A stretch of DNA of 14,823 nt from Flavobacterium sp. (GCA_030153045.1 JASLID010000106.1:1-14823); one strand, 5' to 3'. Positions 1 to 6,566 are shown, counted from the first letter of the stretch. Notes: generated from the sequence alone by a model not told the origin. A program made the numbers and translations.

Positions 1-397
1 CATCTTTGGGCAACCACGGCATTACATGTCCAATCATCAATCCTAAAGCAAACATGGCAAAGGAAAAAGCACTGATTAAAAATGCCATCAGAAACCGACT
101 CCCTAAATAATTCCATTTTGAAACAGGAGTGGTATAAATAATCGAATCGAATTTTGTTTCGCTTTCCCTTAAAAAAGATTGTGCCACAAATAATGTGGTT
201 GAAAAAACAGTATTCATTGAAAATAATCCGATGAAATACGTAATCATAAAAGGTGAATTCTTATAAATCCCCGGAAAACCTACATTTCCCATGGTGCTCA
301 GTAAAAACCCAAAGCACAGGTAAACCAAAAATGAGGCATAAAACAACAAGCTTCTTGTGTGGTAATGCCATTCGAATTGCAATAACTTTCTAAACAT
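1..397 (-). CDS. ABC-2-type transporter permease, N-terminal part (runs off the left edge)
   Basis: Reading leftward from the ATG at 397, an open frame of 132 codons continues to the window edge. It begins MFRKLLQFEWHYHTRS, followed by a hydrophobic segment at about residues 18-35. A second segment lies near 50-72, then a soluble patch (AQSFLRESETKFDSIIYTTP), and a third near 103-127. This cytosolic-tail, membrane-segment, 'RESETKFDSI' layout is typical of Bacteroidetes ABC-2 export permeases. Some of these are fused to a C-terminal M1-family aminopeptidase, but that end lies outside the window. Its start overlaps the last 8 nt of the upstream ATPase gene, so the two are probably translationally coupled and form one transporter. 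The substrate is unknown. The family call is from recognition only. Confidence 0.72.
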   Translation of the reverse strand, partial: MFRKLLQFEWHYHTRSLLFYASFLVYLCFGFLLSTMGNVGFPGIYKNSPFMITYFIGLFSMNTVFSTTLFVAQSFLRESETKFDSIIYTTPVSKWNYLGSRFLMAFLISAFSFAMFALGLMIGHVMPWLPKD

Positions 398-1286
398 GGC
401 TGTTGTTTTTTTGCTGATTTTGGAATAAAACTGTAAAGTAAACATCGCCTAAATCCGGTGAGATCTGGACGAAATCAACGTCTGGCTGCATATCAGAATG
501 CACTCGGATATTCATTTTACCTGCGCATAATTGAGACGAAATCAGATTGGTTTTAAGTTTGTACACTTCCAATTCCGATTTTTCGATTGTTTTCGTCCAA
601 ATCTTATCATTGACAGCAGTAATCGCTTGGTCCGGTTTGGTTTGTAAAATCATTTTTCCATCGGAAATCACTGCCATATTGGTACATAAATCCCTCACAT
701 CATCTACAATATGTGTTGATAAAAGAACAATGATATTCTCCCCTATTTCGCTTAATAAATTATTAAAACGATTGCGTTCTTCAGGATCTAAACCAGCTGT
801 GGGCTCATCTACAATAATAATTTTAGGGTTGCCCAAAAGTGCCTGCGCGATTCCAAAACGCTGACGCATTCCTCCTGAAAAAGTATGAACCGACTTGTTT
901 TTGTGTTCCAATAAATTGGTTTGCTGAAGCAAGCTCAAAATTTGCTCGTGGCGGTCATTTTTATTGATAATTCCTTTCAAAATAGCCAAATGATCCAGTA
1001 AACGATAGGCAGAAATCTTTGGATAAACGCCAAATTCCTGTGGCAAATAGCCTAAATGCTGACGAATGTAATCGGGGTTTTCAAGAATATTAACGCCATT
1101 AAATTCGATACTACCGCTATCCGGTTGCTGTAAACCGGCAATAGTTCTCATTAAGGATGATTTTCCGGCGCCGTTTGGACCTAAAAGCCCAAACATTCCG
1201 TTGGTGATTTCAAGCGAAATGTTATCTATCGCCTGCACTCCGTTGTCGTATCTCTTACAGAGATTTTTGATTGTTAATGTGTTCAT
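390..1286 (-). CDS. ABC transporter ATP-binding protein
   Basis: A 298-residue ATPase that would power the neighbouring permease. With the start at 1286 (MNTLTIKNL), the motifs are all intact: Walker A GPNGAGKSS at about 36-44, Q-loop LPQE near 81-84, signature FSGGMRQR near 136-143, Walker B IIIVDEP near 156-162, D-loop AGLDP near 164-168 and the H-loop histidine in STH near 192. After about residue 225 comes an extra C-terminal domain of roughly 75 residues, as in the CcmA/NatA-like group of single-domain export ATPases. An in-frame ATG at 1316 would add ten residues (MERSGKNHQK). I reject it because those residues are encoded by a GC-rich intergenic insert and precede the normal strand-1 start. 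The gene overlaps the permease start by 8 nt. Substrate cannot be told. Confidence 0.9.
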   Translation of the reverse strand: MNTLTIKNLCKRYDNGVQAIDNISLEITNGMFGLLGPNGAGKSSLMRTIAGLQQPDSGSIEFNGVNILENPDYIRQHLGYLPQEFGVYPKISAYRLLDHLAILKGIINKNDRHEQILSLLQQTNLLEHKNKSVHTFSGGMRQRFGIAQALLGNPKIIIVDEPTAGLDPEERNRFNNLLSEIGENIIVLLSTHIVDDVRDLCTNMAVISDGKMILQTKPDQAITAVNDKIWTKTIEKSELEVYKLKTNLISSQLCAGKMNIRVHSDMQPDVDFVQISPDLGDVYFTVLFQNQQKNNSHV

Positions 1287-1289
1287 TTT

Positions 1290-1348
1290 TTGATGATTTT
1301 TTCCGCTGCGCTCCAAACAGTTCGGCTACGCCTCGGGTGTTGATGATT
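1290..1348 (-). repeat. Small GC-rich insert flanked by 9-bp direct repeats
   Basis: On the plus strand TTGATGATT occurs at 1290-1298 and again at 1340-1348. The 41 bp between them are much richer in GC than the surroundings. Read toward the ATPase gene, the insert contains GAGCGCAGCG (complement of 1304-1313), which nearly matches GAGCGCCAGCG at 4732-4742 in front of trpD, in the same orientation relative to the gene. The arrangement looks like a small mobile or duplicated element, but this is inference. Confidence 0.45.
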
Positions 1349-1359
1349 ATTACTATTTG

Positions 1360-1402
1360 AAAAAAGGCAAAACAATGCCTGTCGGCTTCAAAATGATGCC
1401 GA
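1360..1402 (-). terminator. Probable terminator of the HTH/DUF2975 unit
   Basis: On the minus strand a hairpin TCGGC/GCCGA (plus 1382-1386 and 1398-1402) is followed by a second hairpin AGGCA/TGCCT (1376-1380 and 1365-1369) that runs straight into a T-run (A's at 1360-1365 on the plus strand). The second hairpin with its T-tract has the shape of a Rho-independent terminator. It sits just after the HTH gene and before the ABC gene. Confidence 0.55.
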
Positions 1403-1426
1403 TACATAAATGCTATTTAATGGAAT

Positions 1427-1633
1427 TTACTCGCTGACGTATTCCAGAATATCGCCCGGTTGACAATCTAAGGCTTTGCAGATTGCTTCGAGAGACTCAA
1501 ACCGGATACCTTTGGCTTTTCCCGTTTTTAAGATGGATAAATTGGCTGGAGTTATATCTAATATTTCTGCCAATTCTTTTGACTGCATTTTCCTTTTTGC
1601 AAGCATCACATCTATGTTGACTATAATTGGCAT
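1427..1633 (-). CDS. Small XRE (Cro/CI-type, YozG-like) HTH regulator
   Basis: A 68-residue protein that is almost entirely one DNA-binding domain. It begins MPIIVNIDVMLAKRKM. The helix-turn-helix covers about residues 17-37 (SKELAEILDITPANLSILKTG), followed by the helix FESLEAICKALDCQPGDILEY that closes the fold. This compact form, with an N-terminal 'I-V-N-I-D-V-M-L' strand, is the type commonly found beside DUF2975 membrane proteins, and here the DUF2975 gene ends only 3 nt upstream. The two are therefore almost certainly one transcript. The pair may form a membrane protein and regulator module that controls its own promoter, but the signal and target genes are unknown. A hairpin terminator candidate follows. 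Confidence 0.87.
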   Translation of the reverse strand: MPIIVNIDVMLAKRKMQSKELAEILDITPANLSILKTGKAKGIRFESLEAICKALDCQPGDILEYVSE

Positions 1634-1636
1634 AAT

Positions 1637-2152
1637 TTATATGTATAAATCCTGTTCGTTCTGTAAACCTACTCCTTCATTGAAAATAGCGGTTAGAAAA
1701 TAAGCAAACACTCCTATAATCCCATGTGCTATGATCATTGGGAAAAATGGCATATCCTCAATAGAAAAAACGCTCAGAAACCCAAATAATAAAGGGGAAA
1801 TAACCAAATTGATTACAAAGAAACTTTTTAAATTCCGGATTCCCTGCTTGGTAAACAATGGCTGTTTTCTGAAAGTTTGAAAAACACTACCTAACATCCA
1901 AAAAAACAATCCGTAAAAAGCGATGATTAAAACCATTTCCGTTATATAATTGAAGGAATAATCGCTTCCCAACAAAAACTTTTTTTCTGTAAAAGGATAG
2001 TAAATTGCAAACCGGTTATTTTCAAGAATCTTGAATGTTGGCAGTTTAAAAACAACCGAAAACAACAAATGCAAAGTGGTTACTATATACCCTATCGCTA
2101 ATATTCGAGCCAAAAAAAACAATATTGCCGATATGAATCTTACTAATTTCAT
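1637..2152 (-). CDS. DUF2975 family membrane protein
   Basis: A 171-residue protein with four hydrophobic segments at about residues 7-36, 67-92, 109-129 and 138-156. The polar stretches between them include FRKQPLFTKQGIRNLK near 94-109. The 'F...F....I..L' linker before the third segment and the 'LQNEQDLYI' tail are typical of the DUF2975 family, whose function is not known. It is followed after 3 nt by the small HTH gene, the usual partner. A well-formed Bacteroidetes promoter lies 27 nt upstream, divergent from the trp promoter. I infer an inner-membrane location and a role with the HTH protein in sensing or regulation. No enzymatic motif is visible. Confidence 0.82.
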   Translation of the reverse strand: MKLVRFISAILFFLARILAIGYIVTTLHLLFSVVFKLPTFKILENNRFAIYYPFTEKKFLLGSDYSFNYITEMVLIIAFYGLFFWMLGSVFQTFRKQPLFTKQGIRNLKSFFVINLVISPLLFGFLSVFSIEDMPFFPMIIAHGIIGVFAYFLTAIFNEGVGLQNEQDLYI

Positions 2153-2178
2153 TATTCCAATTTTAATGTTTAACAGAA

Positions 2179-2208
2179 CAAATGTAATAATTAATTATCG
2201 CAAAACAA
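2179..2208 (-). promoter_or_regulatory. Bacteroidetes-type promoter of the DUF2975-HTH unit
   Basis: On the minus strand the -7 box TACATTTG (fits TAnnTTTG) covers 2186-2179 and a -33 TTG lies at 2208-2206, giving a 19-nt spacer. Transcription would start near 2172, about 20 nt before the ATG at 2152. The spacing and boxes match the known flavobacterial consensus. Confidence 0.6.
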
Positions 2209-2280
2209 TAATTAATATCTATTTTTTAATAAATTTAAAAAATTACATAATCATAGCTGAAAATTTATTTCAATTAAAAC

Positions 2281-2312
2281 TTGCATTTTAAAAAAACATT
2301 TATATACATTTG
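2281..2312 (+). promoter_or_regulatory. trp operon promoter (TTG-21-TAnnTTTG)
   Basis: A -33 TTG at 2281-2283 and a perfect -7 box TACATTTG at 2305-2312 are separated by 21 nt, within the flavobacterial range. The start of transcription would be near 2319, only about a dozen nt before the leader-peptide ATG at 2331. This fits an attenuation-type leader. Confidence 0.7.
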
Positions 2313-2330
2313 CATCATACAATTGAAACT

Positions 2331-2387
2331 ATGAACACATTTTTAAATACTAATTGGTGGTGGAGTAACTTACGTCGAACGTCGTGA
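2331..2387 (+). CDS. trpL: trp operon leader peptide with three tandem Trp codons
   Basis: An 18-codon reading frame, MNTFLNTNWWWSNLRRTS, ends in TGA at 2385-2387. The three consecutive TGG codons at 2355-2363 are the sensor expected of a Trp attenuator, since tryptophan is rare and three in a row in a short peptide is very unlikely by chance. The frame starts just after the promoter and ends right where the antiterminator candidate begins. A hairpin CTTACG/CGTGAG (2369-2374 with 2383-2388) lies over the 3' end of the frame and could be the 1:2 pause structure. When charged tRNA-Trp is scarce, the ribosome should stall on the TGG codons and let trpE be transcribed. The peptide itself probably has no other role. 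Confidence 0.85.
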   Translation: MNTFLNTNWWWSNLRRTS

Positions 2388-2388
2388 G

Positions 2389-2459
2389 CAAAACCTGCTA
2401 TATGAATATTTAAAACCCATATATAAAAGGCTTGTCAATCACGACAAGCCTTTTTTTTT
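2389..2459 (+). terminator. trp attenuator: antiterminator and terminator hairpins
   Basis: The terminator is a perfect 12-bp stem (2425-2436 with 2443-2454), a 6-nt loop AATCAC, and a run of nine T (2451-2459). A competing antiterminator can be drawn from 2389 to 2434: CAA with TTG (2389-2391/2432-2434), CCT with AGG (2394-2396/2428-2430) and TATATG with CATATA (2399-2404/2418-2423). It uses bases of the terminator's left arm, so the two cannot coexist. The terminator is strong by eye. The antiterminator pairing is my own drawing and less certain. Confidence 0.82.
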
Positions 2460-2484
2460 ATTTCAAAATTGAACAAATCACAAC

Positions 2485-3885
2485 ATGAACAAATATAAAT
2501 TACATACCCACTACAAACAAATCCTTGCCGACACCATTACGCCGGTGAGCATTTATTTAAAAATCCGAGATAAATTCCCTAACAGTCTTTTGCTGGAAAG
2601 CAGTGATTACCATGCAAATGACAACAGTTTCTCTTACATCTGCTGCAATCCTATCGCGAGTATTAAGATTGAAAATGAAATCATCACAAAAACATTTCCA
2701 GATGAAACTACAGAGCAAATCAATATTGAAAACGGTGCAGCTGTAATCGAAAACATTCAGCAGTTTGCATCACAATTTCAATCAGAAAACGAGAAATTCA
2801 AGTTCATCAACAACGGATTATTTGGATATATCGCTTACGATGCCGTTCGTTATTTTGAGAAAGTTACTATCGAAAAAAAATCATCAGATTTACAGATTCC
2901 AGATGCTTATTATGCTATTTATCAAAATATTATTGCCATCAACCACTTCAAAAACGAAGCATATATTTTCTGCCACAGCATTGACAATCAAGATAACATT
3001 GCTGAAATAGAACAATTAATCCAATCCAAAAACTTCGCGTCTTATTCATTTTCCAAAGAAGGAAATTTCATTTCTAATCTAACCGATGATGATTTTAAAG
3101 CAAATGTGGCTTTAGCCAAAAAACACTGCTTCCGTGGCGATGTGTTCCAATTGGTTTTATCCCGAAGGTTTACACAAAGTTTCAAAGGCGATGAATTTAA
3201 TGTGTATCGCGCGTTACGAAGCATCAACCCTTCACCGTACCTATTCTTTTTCGATTATGGGAATTTCAAAATCATGGGATCTTCACCTGAAGCGCAATTA
3301 ATTGTCAACAATCGAAAAGCCGAAATTCATCCCATCGCTGGAACATTCAAACGAACAGGAAACGACGAACAGGACGCTATTTTAGCCAAACAATTATCTG
3401 AAGATCCAAAAGAAAACAGCGAACATATTATGCTTGTCGATTTGGCCAGAAACGATTTAAGCAGAAACGGACACCATGTTGAAGTTGAAAAATACCGCGA
3501 AGTCCAATTTTTCTCTCATGTGATTCATTTGGTGTCAAAAGTCAGCGGGCAATTGCATGAAAATGCTACAACAATGCAAACGGTGGCGGATACTTTCCCA
3601 GCAGGTACACTTTCCGGAGCTCCTAAACACAAAGCATTACATCTTATTGAAAAAATTGAAAATACAAACAGAACTTTTTACGGCGGTGCAATTGGTTTTA
3701 TGGATTTTGATGGTAACTTTAATCACGCAATCATGATTCGGACTTTTTTGAGTAAAAACCACCAATTGCATTATCAGGCTGGAGCCGGAATCGTAGCAAA
3801 TTCTGACGAAGAAAGCGAAATGCAGGAAGTATATAATAAATTAGGAGCCCTTAATAAAGCATTAGATTTAGCTGAAACCATTTAA
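2485..3885 (+). CDS. trpE: Anthranilate synthase component I
   Basis: A 466-residue enzyme that makes anthranilate from chorismate using ammonia supplied by TrpG, the first committed step to tryptophan. The N-terminal LLES at about 36-39 is the motif linked to feedback inhibition by tryptophan. NPSPY (248-252) is also part of the allosteric pocket region in the family. The chorismate-binding domain shows GSSPE (265-269), PIAGT (283-287), EHIMLVDLARND (313-324), FPAGTLSGAPK (371-381) and the GAGIVANSDEESE segment (433-445). Length is usual for a stand-alone subunit without a fused glutaminase. Its ATG lies 25 nt after the attenuator T-run, so expression should depend on read-through. The relative PabB is excluded by the operon and the LLES motif. 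Confidence 0.96.
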   Translation: MNKYKLHTHYKQILADTITPVSIYLKIRDKFPNSLLLESSDYHANDNSFSYICCNPIASIKIENEIITKTFPDETTEQINIENGAAVIENIQQFASQFQSENEKFKFINNGLFGYIAYDAVRYFEKVTIEKKSSDLQIPDAYYAIYQNIIAINHFKNEAYIFCHSIDNQDNIAEIEQLIQSKNFASYSFSKEGNFISNLTDDDFKANVALAKKHCFRGDVFQLVLSRRFTQSFKGDEFNVYRALRSINPSPYLFFFDYGNFKIMGSSPEAQLIVNNRKAEIHPIAGTFKRTGNDEQDAILAKQLSEDPKENSEHIMLVDLARNDLSRNGHHVEVEKYREVQFFSHVIHLVSKVSGQLHENATTMQTVADTFPAGTLSGAPKHKALHLIEKIENTNRTFYGGAIGFMDFDGNFNHAIMIRTFLSKNHQLHYQAGAGIVANSDEESEMQEVYNKLGALNKALDLAETI

Positions 3886-3902
3886 ATAACAATTGCAATG
3901 AA

Positions 3903-3990
3903 CAATTTCAATATCAAGAAAGAAAAATTAACATTGATCATCAACATTGATCCAATTGATATTGCAATTGATATTGACCATTGCCATTGA
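3903..3990 (+). repeat. ATTGAT-rich repeat with inverted-repeat arms in the trpE-trpG spacer
   Basis: The 128-nt spacer is made of near-repeating words (ATTGATCA, ATTGATCC, ATTGATAT twice, ATTGATC). Two 15-nt arms, 3903-3917 and 3956-3970, are inverted copies with one mismatch and could fold into a stem with a 38-nt loop. I see no gene or promoter box in it. Confidence 0.5.
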
Positions 3991-4013
3991 TCTTAAATTT
4001 TAAAATGAAAAAC

Positions 4014-4583
4014 ATGAAAAAGATACTAGTCATAGACAATTACGATAGTTTCACTTATAACCTAGTGCATTATCTCGAAGATTTAAACTGCGAAGTTACG
4101 GTTTATCGTAACGATGAATTTGATATTGATGACATCAAACATTTTGATAAAATCCTGCTTTCACCTGGTCCCGGAATTCCTGATGAAGCCGGTTTATTAA
4201 AGGAAGTCATCAAAACGTACGCAGCAACAAAAAGCATTCTCGGTGTTTGTCTTGGCCAGCAGGCAATTGGAGAAGTATTTGGAGGAAGTCTCATCAATCT
4301 CGAAAAAGTCTATCATGGTGTAGCAACCGAAGTTAATATTCTAGTGGATGATGAAAAACTCTTTGACGGTTTAAACAAACAAATAGAAGTGGGTCGCTAC
4401 CACTCTTGGGTTGTAAGCACAAACGATTTTCCTGAAGTTTTAGAAATTACTTCTGTTGATGAAAACGGTCAGATCATGTCACTCCGACACAAAACGTTCA
4501 ATGTCCGTGGCGTGCAATACCATCCGGAAAGCATTTTAACTCCCAATGGAAAGCAAATTCTTAAAAATTGGCTAAACAGCTAA
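4014..4583 (+). CDS. trpG: Anthranilate synthase component II (glutamine amidotransferase)
   Basis: A 189-residue class I glutaminase that releases ammonia from glutamine for TrpE. With the start at 4014 (MKKILVIDNYDSFTYN), it shows the oxyanion-region PGPG (51-54), the nucleophile Cys79 in GVCLGQQ, and the catalytic His170 and Glu172 in QYHPES. Length fits a free-standing TrpG. I chose ATG 4014 because family proteins begin right at this first strand. ATG 4005 would add three residues (MKN) and cannot be excluded. A TTG at 3981 opens the same frame, but that stretch is repeat-derived spacer. In many bacteria this subunit also serves PabB for folate. No second copy is visible here. Confidence 0.95.
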   Translation: MKKILVIDNYDSFTYNLVHYLEDLNCEVTVYRNDEFDIDDIKHFDKILLSPGPGIPDEAGLLKEVIKTYAATKSILGVCLGQQAIGEVFGGSLINLEKVYHGVATEVNILVDDEKLFDGLNKQIEVGRYHSWVVSTNDFPEVLEITSVDENGQIMSLRHKTFNVRGVQYHPESILTPNGKQILKNWLNS

Positions 4584-4616
4584 TTAACATCCATTTATAT
4601 CGAAAATAATACTCGT

Positions 4617-4637
4617 TTTAAGTAAAAAAAACTTAAA
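4617..4637 (+). repeat. Short hairpin in the trpG-trpD spacer
   Basis: TTTAAGT (4617-4623) and ACTTAAA (4631-4637) form a 7-bp stem around a 7-A loop. It has no T-tract on the plus strand, so I do not call it a terminator for trp. It may be an mRNA end or processing structure. Confidence 0.3.
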
Positions 4638-4682
4638 GCACTGCACAACTCATACCTAATTTGAACACATTAAAAAAATAAA

Positions 4683-4783
4683 ACTTAGTAAGATGACTCG
4701 AGCCTGCAAGGCGACAGCATTGAACACACACGAGCGCCAGCGAACTGACGAAGTAAATAATAAATAAACACTTAGTGAAATGA
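4683..4783 (+). repeat. GC-rich insert flanked by 14-bp direct repeats at the trpD start
   Basis: ACTTAGTAAGATGA at 4683-4696 and ACTTAGTGAAATGA at 4770-4783 match at 12 of 14 positions, and the second copy contains the real trpD ATG. Between them lie 73 bp whose first ~58 bp are close to 60% GC, unlike the AT-rich flanks. The first copy's ATG (4693) opens a 24-codon frame through the insert, ending at TAA 4765-4767. It looks like an insertion that duplicated the translation start region. A similar GC-rich word lies before the ABC ATPase gene. Confidence 0.5.
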
Positions 4784-5772
4784 AAACAATATTAAACAGA
4801 CTCATCCAACACGAAACTTTATCGAAAGAGGAAGCTAAAAATGTTCTGGTAAACATATCCAACGGACTTTATAATCCTAGTCAGATTGCCAGTTTCCTAA
4901 CCGTTTTTATGATGCGGAGCATTACCATTGACGAACTTTCAGGATTCCGTGAAGCTTTATTAGAACTTTGCGTTGCCATCGATTTATCAGCATACAATGC
5001 CATCGATTTATGCGGAACTGGTGGCGACGGAAAAGACACTTTTAACATCTCAACACTGGCATCTTTTGTAACAGCAGGCACTGGAATTAAGGTCGCGAAG
5101 CATGGTAACTACGGCGTTTCTTCTATTTCGGGCTCGAGTAATGTGATGGAAAATTTAGGTGTCAAATTCAGTAATGACAAGAATTTCTTAGAAAAATGCA
5201 TTGATCAAGCTGGCATTTGTGTGTTACATGCGCCACTTTTCCATCCTGCGATGAAGAATGTGGCTCCCATTCGAAAAGAATTGGCCGTTAAAACCTTCTT
5301 TAATATGCTGGGACCAATGGTAAATCCTTCCTTTCCAAAAAACCAGTTAGTGGGTGTTTTCAGTTTGGAATTGGCTCGAATGTATGCCTATTTGTACCAA
5401 AATACCGATGCGAATTTCACCATTTTACACAGTTTAGACGGGTATGACGAAATTTCATTGACAGGAAATACCAAAACGATTTCCAATACTATGGAAGGAA
5501 TGCTTAAACCGGAAGATTTCGGTGTCAATCAATTGCAACAAATTGACATTCAAGGCGGAACTACGATTGAAGAATCGGCGGCAATTTTCATGAATATCCT
5601 TTCAGGAAAAGGTACCGAAGCGCAAAACAATGTGGTTTGTGCCAATGCAGGAATGGCGATTGCCACGGTAAATAAATGCTCTCCTATTGACGGGTTTACT
5701 TTAGCCAAAGAAAGCTTATTAAACGGAAAAGCGCTGGAAAAATTAAAAAAAATACAACAATTAAGCCTCTAA
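4780..5772 (+). CDS. trpD: Anthranilate phosphoribosyltransferase
   Basis: A 330-residue enzyme that joins anthranilate to PRPP, giving phosphoribosyl-anthranilate. The PRPP-binding CGTGGDG (78-84), the NIST segment (89-92), KHGN (107-110), the anthranilate-site stretch HPAMKNVAPIRKEL (155-168) with FNMLGPMVNP following, and the acidic metal pair DE (223-224) are all present, so it should be active. After KHGN the sequence reads YGVSS, where many proteobacterial enzymes have an arginine-containing KHGNR. I believe KHGNYG is normal in Bacteroidetes. The start at 4780 is well placed at the first helix. It is a stand-alone enzyme, not fused to TrpG. Its spacer to trpG is unusually long (196 nt) and repeat-bearing, while trpC follows after 2 nt. 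Confidence 0.96.
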   Translation: MKTILNRLIQHETLSKEEAKNVLVNISNGLYNPSQIASFLTVFMMRSITIDELSGFREALLELCVAIDLSAYNAIDLCGTGGDGKDTFNISTLASFVTAGTGIKVAKHGNYGVSSISGSSNVMENLGVKFSNDKNFLEKCIDQAGICVLHAPLFHPAMKNVAPIRKELAVKTFFNMLGPMVNPSFPKNQLVGVFSLELARMYAYLYQNTDANFTILHSLDGYDEISLTGNTKTISNTMEGMLKPEDFGVNQLQQIDIQGGTTIEESAAIFMNILSGKGTEAQNNVVCANAGMAIATVNKCSPIDGFTLAKESLLNGKALEKLKKIQQLSL

Positions 5773-5774
5773 CT

Positions 5775-6566
5775 ATGAACATTCTAGATCAAATTATCGT
5801 CGATAAAAAGCGTGAAGTAGCACTCAAAAAAGAAATTGTTTCCGCTTCGCAACTGGAAAGCGCAGTCCTTTTTGGAAGCAGAACCATTTCCTTATCGAAA
5901 CTGTTACGAAACAGTCCATCTGGAATCATTGCAGAACACAAACGTCGTTCTCCATCTAAATCGGTAATCAACAATTCATTTTCTGTGGAAGAAGTAGTGG
6001 TTGGCTACCAAAATGCAGGAGTTTCAGGAATTTCGGTATTGACTGATGGAAAGTATTTTGGCGGTTCATTAGACGATTTGCTTTTGGCAAAAGCCAGTAC
6101 AACAATTCCAATATTGAGAAAGGAATTCATTATTGATGAGTACCAAATTTTAGAAGCCAAAGCGCACGGAGCCGACGTTATTTTGTTGATTGCTGCGGTT
6201 TTGACTCGGGAGGAAATCAAGCAACTTTCAGAGTTTGCAAATTCATTAGGATTGGAAGTACTCCTGGAAGTACATAACAGAGAAGAACTGGAAAAATCAA
6301 TTATGCCAAGCCTGGACATGATTGGCGTGAACAACCGCAATTTAAAAACTTTCGAAGTGAGTTTGGATTATAGCAAAGAATTAGCGAAACACATCCCAGA
6401 CGAATTTGTAAAAGTCTCCGAAAGCGGAATTAGCTCAACGGAAGCCATTAAGGAATTGCAACCTTTTGGTTATCAAGGGTTTTTAATTGGGGAAAACTTT
6501 ATGAAAACCAAAAATGCTGGGAAAGCAGCCAAAGAATTTATTAATGCTTTAAGCTACAGGCAATAA
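5775..6566 (+). CDS. trpC: Indole-3-glycerol-phosphate synthase
   Basis: A 263-residue TIM-barrel enzyme that closes the indole ring, converting carboxyphenylamino-deoxyribulose-phosphate to indole-3-glycerol phosphate. Catalytic residues are in place: Glu54 and Lys56 in AEHKRRSPS, Lys116 in LRKEF, Glu165 in LLEVH, Asn186 in VNNRN and the SESGI phosphate-binding turn (215-219). GFLIGENFM (235-243) is the last phosphate-binding loop. It is monofunctional: TrpF is a separate gene downstream. Only 2 nt separate it from trpD, so the two are probably translationally coupled. Its last codons (ALSYRQ) fall in one arm of an imperfect inverted repeat that extends into the trpC-trpF spacer, so the C-terminal tail may be partly element-derived. 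Confidence 0.96.
   Translation: MNILDQIIVDKKREVALKKEIVSASQLESAVLFGSRTISLSKLLRNSPSGIIAEHKRRSPSKSVINNSFSVEEVVVGYQNAGVSGISVLTDGKYFGGSLDDLLLAKASTTIPILRKEFIIDEYQILEAKAHGADVILLIAAVLTREEIKQLSEFANSLGLEVLLEVHNREELEKSIMPSLDMIGVNNRNLKTFEVSLDYSKELAKHIPDEFVKVSESGISSTEAIKELQPFGYQGFLIGENFMKTKNAGKAAKEFINALSYRQ

Noticed and set aside
1287..1316. Ten-residue N-terminal extension of the ABC ATPase from an ATG at 1316
   Set aside because: The extra residues are encoded by the GC-rich insert and the family start matches ATG 1286.
2031..2291. Plus-strand 86-codon frame overlapping the DUF2975 gene and the promoter region
   Set aside because: It is antisense to a recognisable gene, its product has no family features and it runs through both promoters.
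3981..4013. Earlier TTG start for trpG
   Set aside because: The upstream codons come from the ATTGAT repeat and the family N-terminus begins at MKKILVIDN.
3886..4013. Repeat words between trpE and trpG as a CRISPR array
   Set aside because: The words are only 6-8 nt, unevenly spaced and without unique spacers.
4616..4637. Hairpin after trpG as an operon terminator
   Set aside because: No T-run follows on the plus strand and trpD belongs to the same pathway and operon.
4693..4767. 24-codon frame in the trpG-trpD spacer as a real gene
   Set aside because: Short, composed of the repeat insert, no recognisable product. Kept only as part of the repeat finding.
5789..6340. Minus-strand frames inside trpC (and similar antisense frames in trpG, trpD, trpE, trpF and trpA)
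   Set aside because: They are shadows of strongly supported genes on the plus strand and show no family motifs.
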